64,000 nucleotides of DNA, taken from the NCBI RefSeq assembly GCF_004353985.1, contig NZ_SMOA01000001.1, positions 62,001 to 126,000 on the forward strand, written 5' to 3'. The notes beneath the pieces were generated by a model that worked only from the letters and a program-made list of their open reading frames with translations, did not search any database and was not told where the DNA came from. How positions within the stretch are numbered: position 1 is the first letter of the stretch; every line of letters starts with the position of its first letter. The position numbers and the translations under genes were made by a program. This DNA is from Paracraurococcus ruber (lineage in GTDB: Bacteria > Pseudomonadota > Alphaproteobacteria > Acetobacterales > Acetobacteraceae). Positions 53,561 to 63,544 of the stretch are shown here, piece by piece.

Positions 53561-54145
53561 ATGTCCGAGGCGATCCGCGAGGCCGTGCTGGACGCCGCCG
53601 CCACGCTGCGGCGACTGGCCGAGGACGCGGCGGCGCTTGCCGCGATCGGCGGCATCGTGGACCTCTGCGTCGAAGCCCTGTCGGCCGGCCGCAAGCTGCT
53701 GCTCTGCGGCAATGGCGGCAGCGCCGCCGATGCGCAGCACTGGGCGGCCGAACTCGTCTCCCGCTTCCATTACGACCGGCCGGGCCTGGCGGCGATCGCC
53801 CTGACCACCGACAGCTCCATCCTGACCGGCATCGGCAACGACTACGGCTACGACCGGGTCTTCGCCCGGCAGGTGGAGGCGCTGGGCGCGCCCGGCGACG
53901 TGCTCTTCGCCCTGTCGACCTCCGGCCGCTCCGACAATGTGCTGGCGGCGCTCCGGGCGGCGCGGGCGAAGGGGCTGGCCACGGTCGGCTTCACCGGCGC
54001 CGGCGGCGGGGAGATGCCGGCGCTCTGCGACATCCTGCTGCGCGCGCCCTCCGACGCCACGCCGCGGATCCAGGAGGCGCATGAGGTGGCGGGCCACATC
54101 ATCTGCGCCATGGTCGAGCGGCGGATGTTCCCGCCTTCCGCCTGA
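53561..54145 (+). CDS. gmhA: Sedoheptulose-7-phosphate isomerase GmhA
   Basis: A 194-residue SIS-domain protein. '[23 protein letters not shown]' region (split here at residues 48-57 and 58-69), E64, 'STSGRSDNV' at 119-127, and the late '[13 protein letters not shown]' histidine all match GmhA. It converts sedoheptulose 7-phosphate to D-glycero-D-manno-heptose 7-phosphate for heptose of lipopolysaccharide. ATG 53561; gmhB starts 16 bases after its stop, so this is a two-gene operon. The kinase HldE and epimerase are not in the window. Confidence 0.94.
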   Translation: MSEAIREAVLDAAATLRRLAEDAAALAAIGGIVDLCVEALSAGRKLLLCGNGGSAADAQHWAAELVSRFHYDRPGLAAIALTTDSSILTGIGNDYGYDRVFARQVEALGAPGDVLFALSTSGRSDNVLAALRAARAKGLATVGFTGAGGGEMPALCDILLRAPSDATPRIQEAHEVAGHIICAMVERRMFPPSA

Positions 54146-54161
54146 CCCCGGCGCGCCCGCC

Positions 54162-54710
54162 ATGGCTCCCGCCGCCCTCTTCCTCGACCGCGACGGCATC
54201 GTCAACGAGGACCGCGGCTACGTCCATCGGCGGGAGGACGTGGCCTGGGTGCCCGGCATCTTCGACCTCGCCGCCGCGGCCACGCGGCAGGACCTGCGGC
54301 TCGTCGTCGTCACCAACCAGTCCGGCATCGGCCGCGGCCTCTACACGGAAGCCGAGTTCCACATGCTGATGGCGTGGATGGCGGCGGAATTCGCCGCCCG
54401 CGGCACGCCGCTCGCCCGCATCGAATTCTGCCCGGACCACCCGACCGAGGGCATCGGCCGCTACCGGCGCGAGAGCGACCGGCGCAAGCCCGGGCCGGGC
54501 ATGATCCACGATGCCGCCGCCGCGCTCGGCCTGGACCTCGCCGGCTCCCTCCTCATCGGCGATTCGCCGCGCGATGTGGAGGCGGGGCACCGTGCCGGGG
54601 TCGGCACCAACCTGCTGGTCAGCGCCGCGGCGAAGGGACCGCTGCCGCCGGGGACGCTGGTGCTGCCATCGGTCCGCGCCGCGGCGGCCTGGCTGGCCGG
54701 GCGACGCTGA
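54162..54710 (+). CDS. gmhB: GmhB-like heptose bisphosphate phosphatase (HAD-IIIA), zinc loop degraded
   Basis: A 182-residue HAD phosphatase. Nucleophile D9 and acid D11 in 'FLDRDGIV', TNQS at 51-54, 'RKPGPGMI' at 108-115, D134 in 'IGDSPRDV'. It would remove the 7-phosphate of heptose 1,7-bisphosphate. E. coli GmhB binds zinc through C-x-H and C-x-C in the loop before RKP; here the first Cys remains (C90), but the other three positions read D92, S105 and R107, so zinc is probably not bound. The last 92 bases overlap the convergent glycosyltransferase gene. ATG 54162. Confidence 0.9.
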   Translation: MAPAALFLDRDGIVNEDRGYVHRREDVAWVPGIFDLAAAATRQDLRLVVVTNQSGIGRGLYTEAEFHMLMAWMAAEFAARGTPLARIEFCPDHPTEGIGRYRRESDRRKPGPGMIHDAAAALGLDLAGSLLIGDSPRDVEAGHRAGVGTNLLVSAAAKGPLPPGTLVLPSVRAAAAWLAGRR

Positions 54711-56604
54711 TCGGACTCTCCAGCCAGGGCGCCCAGGGTGGTGGCATGCGCGGCGTTTCGGCCAGGCGGCCCTGCGCATCCTCCAGGCTGAAATTTGGAT
54801 TGTAGAAGGGGTCGCGCGTCAGCGCCGCGCCCCAGCGCCGTTCCATGGTGGCGATCTCGGCGGCGAAGCGCCGCGCCTGGTCCGGCCGCAAATCCGACCC
54901 GCGGGACGCGCTTTCCAGATGGTAGAGCTCGGCGAAGGGGGTCCAGAGGATCCGGTAGCCGGCCTGCCGGATGCGCAGGCAGAGATCGACATCGTTGAAG
55001 GCGACGGCGAGATGCGCCGCATCGAGCCCGCCTACCTCCTGGTACACCGCCGCGCGCAGCGCCAGGCAGGCGCCGGTGACGGCCGCGACTTCCCGCACCA
55101 GGGCGAGGGAGCCGGCATGGCCGGCATCCTCGCGCTCGGCCAGCAGCCGGTAGTGGTTGGCGACGCCGCCGGCGCCCAGCACCACGCCGCCATGCTGCAG
55201 CCTGCCATCGGCATAGAGAAGGCGCGCGCCGACCGCCCCCACCCCCGGCCGCATCGCCTGGCTGGCCATCTCCCGCAGCCAGCCCGGCTCGATCACCTCG
55301 ACGTCGTTGTTGAGCAGCAGCAGGATCTCGCCCCGCGCCTCGGCCGCCGCCTGGTTGTTCAGGGCGGAATAGTTGAAGGGCCCGGGCGCGGCGATGATGC
55401 GGACGCGCGCGTCCTGCCGCAGGCGGTCGAACAGCGCCAGGGTCTCCGGCTCCTCGCTGCCGTTGTCGACCACCAGGAATTCCAGCGCCGGATAGTCGGT
55501 GCGCTGCAGCACCCCCTCGGCGCAGGCGGCCAGCAGCGCCGCCCGGTCGCGCGTCGGCACGATGACGGAGACGAGCGGCGCCGGGTCCGGCAGCGGCCGC
55601 ACCACCCGTGTCCAGGCAGGGGCCAGCGGCGCCGGCTCCAGCCGCGCGGCGACGCCTTGTGCCGCCAGGGCATCCGCCGTGGCCCGCCGCCCGGCGGCGA
55701 CGCATCGGGCCAGCTGCGCCTCGGAGAAGCTCCGCCGTCCGCCTGCCTGGCGCCAGTGATAGAGAATGGCCGGGATGTGCCGGATGCGGCGGGGGCCGGC
55801 GGCCGCGGCGGCGCGCAGCGCCAGGTCGTGGTCCTGGCTGCCCTCCAGCCCCTCCCGCAGGCCGCCGATCGCCGCGATCAGGTCGCGGCGAAAGACGCCG
55901 AGATGGCTGACCAGGTTCTGTCCCAGCAGCAGGTCGGGGTCGAAATCCGGCTTGAAATAGGGGCCGAAGCGACGGCCGGCGGCATCCAGCTTGTCCTCGT
56001 CGGAATAGATCAGGGCGCAGTCCGGATGCGCCTCGATCTCCGCCGCCACCCGGTACAGGGCATGCTCCGGCAGCAGGTCGTCATGGTCCATCAGGGCGAC
56101 ATAGTCGCCGCGGGCCAGCGCCAGAGCGCTGTTGGTGGCGGCGGCGATGTGGCCGTTGCTCTCCCGCCGCACCCAGCGGATGCGGGGGTCGGCGGCGGCG
56201 GCTTCGGCCAGGACCCGGGCGACCTGCGGTCCGGGAGAGGCGTCGTCGGCCACGCACAGCTCCCAGCGCGGCCAGAGCTGCGCCCGCACCGAGGCGATGG
56301 CGGCGCGCAGCAGCGGTTCCGGCGTGTCATGGGCCGGCATGACCACGGAGATCAGCGGCCGGCGCGGCATGGCGCGGATATGCCGGGCGATCGCCGCCCG
56401 GTCGGCGTCGGTCAGCGTGTCGCAGCGGGCGACCCAGGCGGCATAGGCGCGCGGGTCGTCGGGATCGGCGCCGCCGGTCGCGGGCGAGCCGAGCAGGCGG
56501 CGGCCGAGGCCACCGAGGCGGAGGCGGAGGGGGAGCCATTCGGCCGGCAGCGCGGACCACAGGCCGCGCCAGGCGCGCCTGAGCAGGGGGCGGGGAGACA
56601 CCAT
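54619..56604 (-). CDS. Double GT2 glycosyltransferase
   Basis: A 661-residue protein with two family-2 glycosyltransferase domains. Domain 1 (about 80-290): 'PLISVVMPAHDTPEPLLRAAI', 'ADDASPG', 'LMDHDDLLPE'. Domain 2 (about 355-600): 'PLVSVIVPTRDRAALLAACA', 'VVDNGSEEPETL', 'LLLNNDVEVIEPGWL', and later 'FNDVDLCLRIR'. Both keep the DxD-type pair, so both may be active. Likely adds sugars to surface polysaccharide or O-antigen. The conserved part ends near residue 620; the rest is low-complexity and runs over the end of gmhB. ATG 56604. Divergent from the RgpF-like gene. Confidence 0.9.
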   Translation of the reverse strand: MVSPRPLLRRAWRGLWSALPAEWLPLRLRLGGLGRRLLGSPATGGADPDDPRAYAAWVARCDTLTDADRAAIARHIRAMPRRPLISVVMPAHDTPEPLLRAAIASVRAQLWPRWELCVADDASPGPQVARVLAEAAAADPRIRWVRRESNGHIAAATNSALALARGDYVALMDHDDLLPEHALYRVAAEIEAHPDCALIYSDEDKLDAAGRRFGPYFKPDFDPDLLLGQNLVSHLGVFRRDLIAAIGGLREGLEGSQDHDLALRAAAAAGPRRIRHIPAILYHWRQAGGRRSFSEAQLARCVAAGRRATADALAAQGVAARLEPAPLAPAWTRVVRPLPDPAPLVSVIVPTRDRAALLAACAEGVLQRTDYPALEFLVVDNGSEEPETLALFDRLRQDARVRIIAAPGPFNYSALNNQAAAEARGEILLLLNNDVEVIEPGWLREMASQAMRPGVGAVGARLLYADGRLQHGGVVLGAGGVANHYRLLAEREDAGHAGSLALVREVAAVTGACLALRAAVYQEVGGLDAAHLAVAFNDVDLCLRIRQAGYRILWTPFAELYHLESASRGSDLRPDQARRFAAEIATMERRWGAALTRDPFYNPNFSLEDAQGRLAETPRMPPPWAPWLESPISVARPARPPRRGPMAAPASPAAAVPSPRR

Positions 56605-56865
56605 CCGCGACTTCCTGCGGCAGCGGGCGGGTTCCGTGGGGTCACGGCCGGTTCACCGCGCGGTGTCCTGTCGGCCAAACCGTTGATGGAAAAGGATTTC
56701 ATTTCGGAGGGATCACGCGCTGTTGCAGGGACCCGGCGATCCCCGGGGGCGGGTGTCGCGGCGGACCCCGCCATGCTAAGCGCCGGCCGCACCGGTACAG
56801 GGCCGCCGCCCGGGCCGGCCCTTCCCCATGCAGGGTGCCTGAATGACCAGCCCGTGCGGTCCCGC

Positions 56866-57969
56866 ATGACCGCGCCGTCCCCCGAACCCTACCGCCTGAC
56901 CGAGCTGACTTCCGAGCGCCCCGGGGTCCGCCGCGCCCTGCATGGCTACAGCACCGCCGGCACCTGGCGCCGCCTGGCCTGGCGGGTGGGACAGGTGCTG
57001 CTGGAGGTGGCCGGCGCCCTGCCGCGCGACGCGCTGCGCCAGCGCCGTGGCGCTCCGCCGCTGATCCGGCTGGCGGAGGGCGCGGATCCGCGGCCGGGCG
57101 CCGCCGCCGTCGCCCTCTATGTCCACTACTCCGGCAGCGGTCAGGTGTCGGAGATGGTTCGCCGCCAGCTTGAGGCCTTGGCCGAGGCCGGCTTCGCTGT
57201 GGTCTTCGTCACCATGGCGCCGACGGTGCCGGAGCCGGACTGGCAGGCGGCGCGGCGGCACTGCGCCCTGGTGGTGCAGCGGCGGAACTTCGCCCGCGAC
57301 TTCGGCGCCTGGCAGGATCTGGCGGGGGAGGCGCGGCGGCGCTGGCCCGGCGCCACCGAATGGCTGCTGGCGAATGACAGCGTGCTCGGACCCATCCTCC
57401 CCTTCGGCCCGGTCCTGGCGGCGCTGCGGGCCGGCGGGGCAGGGCTGTTCGGCCTGACCGAGAGCATCCAGGGCGGGCCGCATCTGCAGAGCTACTTCCT
57501 GCTGGCCCGCGGCGCCGCGGCCGTGGCGGATCTGCAGGAGTTTCTGCTCGGCATGCGGATGAGCCATTCCAAATGGCTGGTGGTGAACCGCGGGGAGCTG
57601 CGGCTGGCCCGCTGGATGCGGGACCGGGGCCACCGCGTCGCGGCGCTGTTCGGCTATCGCCGGCTGGTCGAGGCGACGCTGGCCGACCCGGCGGAGCGGG
57701 CGGCGCTGGCCGCGATGCACCCGGCGCTGGCGGGGCTCGAGGCGCTGTCGCCGGCGGCGCGGGAGGCGCTGCTGCTGACCCAGCCGCTGAACCCGACGCA
57801 TCATTTCTGGCTGGCGCAGCGGCGCCGGCTGGGCTTCCCCTTCTTGAAGACCGAGCTGATCCGCCGCAATCCCGGCCGGCTGCCGGGCATCGCTGGCTGG
57901 CGCGACCTGGTGCCGCCCGACGCCCCGTGCCCGGTGCCGGTGATCGAGGCGCATCTCGCCACCCTGTAG
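56866..57969 (+). CDS. Rhamnan synthesis protein F-like (RgpF) glycosyltransferase-associated protein
   Basis: A 367-residue protein of the RgpF family. The RgpF-like core starts near residue 83 ('VALYVHYSGSGQVSEMVRRQLEALAEAGFAVVFVTM' read in parts), with 'RRNFARDFGAWQDL', 'WLLANDSVLGPI', 'TESIQGGPHLQSYFLLARG', and 'NPTHHFW' in the second half. RgpF proteins take part in assembling rhamnose-containing polysaccharides; here the sugar is unknown. ATG 56866 is chosen as the nearest start to the family N-terminus; ribosome site weak. Divergent from the double glycosyltransferase, with 261 bases between. Confidence 0.85.
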   Translation: MTAPSPEPYRLTELTSERPGVRRALHGYSTAGTWRRLAWRVGQVLLEVAGALPRDALRQRRGAPPLIRLAEGADPRPGAAAVALYVHYSGSGQVSEMVRRQLEALAEAGFAVVFVTMAPTVPEPDWQAARRHCALVVQRRNFARDFGAWQDLAGEARRRWPGATEWLLANDSVLGPILPFGPVLAALRAGGAGLFGLTESIQGGPHLQSYFLLARGAAAVADLQEFLLGMRMSHSKWLVVNRGELRLARWMRDRGHRVAALFGYRRLVEATLADPAERAALAAMHPALAGLEALSPAAREALLLTQPLNPTHHFWLAQRRRLGFPFLKTELIRRNPGRLPGIAGWRDLVPPDAPCPVPVIEAHLATL

Positions 57970-58376
57970 CGGATGCGGCGGGGCGCGACCGACCGGCGGC
58001 GTGACGCTGCTCAGCGCAGGACATCGGGGCCGATCGCGGGACCGCCGAGGAGGCCGGAAACCGGCAGCCGCGCCGCACAGAACGACAGGGCCCGTGGCGG
58101 GAGCGGCGGACGGCGCCGAGCCACCGAGCGCCCGGCATCGGGGCGGGGCGCGGGAGGGGCGTGCGCCCGTCGGCACGAGCCCGCCATGCGCGCCCTGGCG
58201 TCGGGCGGCCGCGGCCGCTCACCGGAACGCGCAGGCCGCGCTGGTCCCGCTCGACCGCGACATGGCTGGACAAGACTCGTGGCAGACTGCATGAAAATTC
58301 CGGAAGTATTGCGGGTCCGCGATCGACTGCCGGCCATGGGTCCGGATGGGTCGGGCGCGCCACGCCAGGAAGCCGC
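57970..58376. other. 407-bp gap ahead of the aminopeptidase gene
   Basis: No gene supported. The AT-richer stretch at 58262-58312 may hold the promoter of the aminopeptidase gene (TGGACA at 58264-58269 as a possible -35); the -10 is unclear. Confidence 0.45.
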
Positions 58377-59759
58377 ATGACGCTCGACTGCCTTGCCGCG
58401 CCGGATGCGGCCACCTTGCCACTGCACTGCGTTGCGCCGGCCGACCTGGCCGCGCTGCGGGCGCGGCTGGCACCGGAAGCGGCCGGGTTCCTCGACGCCT
58501 CCGGCTTCGCCGCCCGGGCCCAGGACCTGCGGCTGCTGCCCGGCGGCACCGGCATCGCCGGCGCGGTGCTCGGCCTGGGGGAGGGCGAGGTGACGCCCTG
58601 GGCCTTCGGGGGGCTGTCGCAGGCGCTGCCGTCGGGCAGCGCCTGGCACCTGGCGGATCCCGCGCCGGGGCCGGAGGCAGCGCTGGGCTGGTGCCTGGGC
58701 GCCTATCGCTACAGCCGCTTCAAGGCGCCGGGCCGGGCGCCGGCGCAGCTGCGGCCGCCCGCGGGCGCCGGCCGTGCCCTGCAGGCCGCGGAAGCGGCCT
58801 GGCGGGTTCGGGACCTCATCAATGCCCCAGCCAACCACCTGGGCCCGGCCGAGCTGGCGCAGGCGGTGCAGGACCTGGCCACCATGCATGGCGCCCGCTG
58901 CCGCATCCTCGACGGCGTCGCCTTGCAGGAAGGCTTCCCGGCGCTGGCCGCGGTGGGGCAGGCCAGCATTCGGGCGCCGCGCGTCGCCATGTTGGAATGG
59001 GGTGCGCCGGGGGCGCCGCTGGTCGCGCTCTGCGGCAAGGGTGTCTGCTTCGATTCCGGCGGGCTGGACCTGAAGCCGGCCAGCGGCATGCTGCGCATGA
59101 AGAAGGACATGGGCGGCGCCGCCATCCTGCTGGGCGTGGCGGAGATGGTGATGCGGGCCGGCCTGCCCGTGCGCCTGCTGCTGCTGGTCGGCGCGGTGGA
59201 GAATGCGGTCGCCGGCAACGCCTTCCGGCCCGGCGACGTGCTGCGGACGCGCGCCGGTCTGACGGTGGAGGTGGGGAACACCGATGCCGAAGGCAGGCTG
59301 GTCCTGGCCGATCTCCTGGCCTTCGCCGCGGAACACGACCCGGCGCTGATCCTGGACGCGGCGACCCTGACGGGGGCGGCGCGGACGGCGCTGGGGCCGG
59401 ACCTGCCGGCCCTGTTCACGCCGCAGGATTCACTGGCGGCAACGCTGCTGGAGGCCGGCGAACAAGGCCATGATCCGGTCTGGCGGCTGCCGTTACACGC
59501 CGGATACGATGCCTGGCTCGATAGTGCGGTTGCCGATATAAACAATGTGTCAACTCGAACCATGGCAGGTGCGATCATAGGCGGTTTGTTCTTGCGCCGG
59601 TTTGTACCCACAGGTACCGCTTGGGCTCACATGGATGTTTACGCCTGGAACGATGGTTCCCGGCCCGGGCGTCCTGAGGGCGGTGAGGCGCAGGGCATGC
59701 GCGCCATCTTCGGCGCCATCGAGAATATGTTCGGTGGCAGACCGGGGCCGGGCCGGTAA
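58377..59759 (+). CDS. Leucyl aminopeptidase family protein (M17)
   Basis: A 460-residue M17 metallo-aminopeptidase releasing N-terminal amino acids in the cytoplasm. Metal and catalytic residues: K221 and D226 in 'GKGVCFDSGGLDLKP', D244 in 'MKKDMGG', and the signature 'NTDAEGRL' (301-308) with D303, E305 and R307. The N-terminal domain is short and diverged compared with PepA, as in the alphaproteobacterial 'PepB-like' subgroup. ATG 58377 has AGGAAG 4-9 bases upstream. Codons for residues 372-427 are strikingly unlike the rest (see separate entry). Function of the isoform is housekeeping peptide turnover, inferred. Confidence 0.94.
   Translation: MTLDCLAAPDAATLPLHCVAPADLAALRARLAPEAAGFLDASGFAARAQDLRLLPGGTGIAGAVLGLGEGEVTPWAFGGLSQALPSGSAWHLADPAPGPEAALGWCLGAYRYSRFKAPGRAPAQLRPPAGAGRALQAAEAAWRVRDLINAPANHLGPAELAQAVQDLATMHGARCRILDGVALQEGFPALAAVGQASIRAPRVAMLEWGAPGAPLVALCGKGVCFDSGGLDLKPASGMLRMKKDMGGAAILLGVAEMVMRAGLPVRLLLLVGAVENAVAGNAFRPGDVLRTRAGLTVEVGNTDAEGRLVLADLLAFAAEHDPALILDAATLTGAARTALGPDLPALFTPQDSLAATLLEAGEQGHDPVWRLPLHAGYDAWLDSAVADINNVSTRTMAGAIIGGLFLRRFVPTGTAWAHMDVYAWNDGSRPGRPEGGEAQGMRAIFGAIENMFGGRPGPGR
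59490..59658 (+). other. Low-GC, rare-codon patch inside the aminopeptidase gene
   Basis: About 170 bases at roughly 54% GC by hand count (92 of 170 over 59491-59660), within a gene and region that are otherwise near 70% or more. Codons rare elsewhere in the window cluster here: ATA twice, TCA, ACT, CGA, ACA, GTA, TTT and TTG twice. The encoded residues remain a conserved part of the M17 fold, so the protein is not disturbed. Confidence 0.8.
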
Positions 59760-59921
59760 CGATAATGAGATGCCGGGGAAACTTTTCGGCGCGCGCGGCT
59801 CTCACTAGTGCGGGATTGATGGTCCCGCCTGTAGTGCCTGCGACACTGATTGTGCCGGGCGGGGGTAAGGGTCCCGCACCAGCAAGAACGGAAGCCCCGA
59901 GCGGGCGAGGGGATTGAAGCC

Positions 59922-60332
59922 ATGGCGGTACAGAGCAACCCCGACCAGTTGGTCGGCATCCTGCGCGACACGGTGGTCGCGCTGGTACGGCGCGACGGGC
60001 CGGACCTGTCGGCGCGCCAGCTTGGCGTGTTCCTGACGGTGTACCTGACGGATGGGCCCCACACGGTGCGGGGCTTGGCGGCGGAGCTGAACGTGTCGAA
60101 GCCGGCGATCACCCGGGCGCTGGATCGCCTGGGGGAACTGGATCTGGCCCGCCGCAAGGTGGACCCGATGGATCGCCGCAGCGTCATCGTGCAGCGCACG
60201 CTGAAGGGCACGGCCTTCCTGCGTGACATGCGGCAGATCATGTCGGAGGCGGAGACGCATCTGCGCGACATGCCGGCCACCGGCGAGACAGCGGGCAACG
60301 ACCCGGCGCGGGAAACCCGCCGGGCCGGCTGA
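59922..60332 (+). CDS. MarR-family regulator
   Basis: A 136-residue winged-helix protein. Residues 30-100 hold the DNA-binding domain: 'LTDGPHTVRGLAAELNVSKPAITRALDRLGELDLARRKVDPMDRRSVIV', with the wing 'KVDPMDRRS' typical of MarR. It is a little short, with a truncated N-terminal dimer helix. ATG 59922 is preceded by GAGGGGATT. An inverted repeat (GCGGGA/TCCCGC, 59810-59828) and CACTAGTG (59803-59810) lie upstream and may be operators. The ligand and target are unknown; convergent with ghrA. Confidence 0.88.
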   Translation: MAVQSNPDQLVGILRDTVVALVRRDGPDLSARQLGVFLTVYLTDGPHTVRGLAAELNVSKPAITRALDRLGELDLARRKVDPMDRRSVIVQRTLKGTAFLRDMRQIMSEAETHLRDMPATGETAGNDPARETRRAG

Positions 60333-60344
60333 GCGCGACGCAGC

Positions 60345-60365
60345 CCCGCCCGCGGCGCGGGCGGG
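60345..60365. terminator. 9-bp GC hairpin in the marR-ghrA convergent gap
   Basis: CCCGCCCGC (60345-60353) pairs with GCGGGCGGG (60357-60365) around GGC. A second, weaker CCGGCC/GGCCGG pair follows near 60380-60395. No U-tract. Confidence 0.45.
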
Positions 60366-60491
60366 CGTGCCTGCGCGTGCCCGGCCTGTCGGCCGGTCCT
60401 GCGCGCCACGGCGCGGCGGCTTGGCCGACAGAAGTGCCTGACGAAGACGGTCGCGGAAGATGCTGGCCCGCGCCGCGATGTCCCGGCCCGG

Positions 60492-61424
60492 TCAGTAGCC
60501 GGCGGCGAAATCCACCAAGTTGATCAGCGGCCGTCCGTCACGGACACGGCGGATATTCTCCACCACCTGCGGTGCCGCGCTGCGCGGGATGGTGATGCTG
60601 GCCGCATGCGGCGTCAGGAACACCTTCGGATGTCCCCAGAAGGGATGGTCCTGCGGCAGCGGCTCCGGCTCGAACACGTCGAGCGCCGCGCCGGCGACCT
60701 GCCCGGACTCCAGCGCCGCCAGCAGGTCCGGCTGCGCCACATGCCCACCCCGGGCGCCGTTGACCAGGAAGGCGCCGCGCGGCAGCAGGGCGAGCGTGCG
60801 GGCGTTCAGCACCCCGCGGGTGTCCGGCGTCAGCGGCAGCAGGCAGACCAGGATATCGGTCCGCGCCAGCATCGCATCCAGGCCGTCCGGCCCGTGGAAG
60901 CCCTGCACGCCCCCGATGGATTTCGGGCGGCGCGACCAGCCCATGACGGGAAAGCCGAGCCCGAGCAGCGCGCGGGCCGACGCGGTCCCGAGTTCGCCGA
61001 GGCCCAGGATGCCGATGCGCCGGCCTTCCGTCTCCGGCGCCGGCAATTCGTCCCAGATGCGGGCGGCCTGCTGGGCGCGGTACTCCGGGTCCTGCCGGTG
61101 GAAGCGCAGGACGTTCAGCAGGACCCATTCGGTCATGCCGGTGGTCAGGCGCCGGTCCACCAGCCGCGCCACCGGCACGCCCGGCGGCGGCCCGGGCGGG
61201 CGCAGCAGGTGGTCCACCCCGGCCCCCATGGACACCAGCAGCTTCAGGTTCGGGTAGCGCCGCAGCTCCGCCATGTCGTGCTGGGTCCAGCAGACCGCGG
61301 CCTCGATCGCCGCGGGATCGCCGGCATCGGGAAAGAGGCGGATGTCGAGGCCCGGCTCGACCTCCAGCAGCGCATCGCGCCAGTCCGCCATCGTGCCGGC
61401 CTTGGTCGAGAGGAGGATCGCCAT
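60492..61424 (-). CDS. ghrA: Glyoxylate/hydroxypyruvate reductase A-like D-2-hydroxyacid dehydrogenase
   Basis: A 310-residue D-2-hydroxyacid dehydrogenase of the GhrA group. NAD(P)-binding 'GLGELG' at 141-146, 'WSRRPKSI' after the second strand (arginines favour NADPH), catalytic R225 in 'NGARGG', E in 'FEPEPLPQDHPFW' near 252-264, and H273 in 'TPHAAS'. It reduces glyoxylate or hydroxypyruvate. ATG 61424 has GGAG 5 bases upstream; it shares its A with the TGA of the upstream small gene (TGATG), so it belongs to the minus-strand run starting with the peptide ABC genes. Confidence 0.93.
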   Translation of the reverse strand: MAILLSTKAGTMADWRDALLEVEPGLDIRLFPDAGDPAAIEAAVCWTQHDMAELRRYPNLKLLVSMGAGVDHLLRPPGPPPGVPVARLVDRRLTTGMTEWVLLNVLRFHRQDPEYRAQQAARIWDELPAPETEGRRIGILGLGELGTASARALLGLGFPVMGWSRRPKSIGGVQGFHGPDGLDAMLARTDILVCLLPLTPDTRGVLNARTLALLPRGAFLVNGARGGHVAQPDLLAALESGQVAGAALDVFEPEPLPQDHPFWGHPKVFLTPHAASITIPRSAAPQVVENIRRVRDGRPLINLVDFAAGY

Positions 61425-61875
61425 CACTGCTCCTGCATCATGTGGCCGGCCGGAAGCGTCTCCAGCGTCAGCGGAAGGTCGCGCACCCAGGCGCGCCAGT
61501 CATTGCGGCGGGTCGCGGCGCGCTCCTCGCCATCCGGCAGCTTGGCATAGAGGCTGAGCACGCCGCGCGACCACCAGAAGTCGAATTGCGGCTCAGAGGA
61601 CAGGACCAGCGCCGCGGTGCGGTCGAAGACACCGTCCTTCACCCGGGGCAGGTGCTTCGCCAGCCACCACCAGCAGCCCACCGCGAGGATGGCGGCGCCG
61701 AGATAGAAATGCACCAGCGCCGTCGCCCCGAAGGATCCGACGAGGATGGCGCCGGCCGGCAGCACATTCTCCATGGCGCGGTACACGGGCGTGCCGGGGC
61801 TGTTCATCTTGCGGATATGGACGCCGAGCTTGACCTGGTCGCGGTCCAGCAGCTCCCTCAGCCTCTCGAGTTCGG

Positions 61876-61879
<4 letters not shown>
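61424..61879 (-). CDS. Hypothetical membrane protein with two central helices
   Basis: A 151-residue protein of unknown function. Two adjacent hydrophobic helices (about 42-58 and 60-75, 'AILVGSFGATALVHFYLGAAILAVGCWWWLA' in two pieces) between polar ends; the C-terminal half has 'FDFWWSRGVLSLYAKLPDGEER'. The start is GTG at 61879 overlapping the yejF stop (GTGA), and the stop overlaps the ghrA ATG. Tight coupling to a peptide ABC ATPase and a hydroxyacid reductase is the main clue to its role. No family recognised. Confidence 0.75.
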
Positions 61880-63486
<1,607 letters not shown>

Positions 63487-63544
63487 GCGCGACCCCCGCT
63501 GGCCGGCGCGGCCGGGGCCCGGCGCGGTTCGGCAGCCGGGCGGC

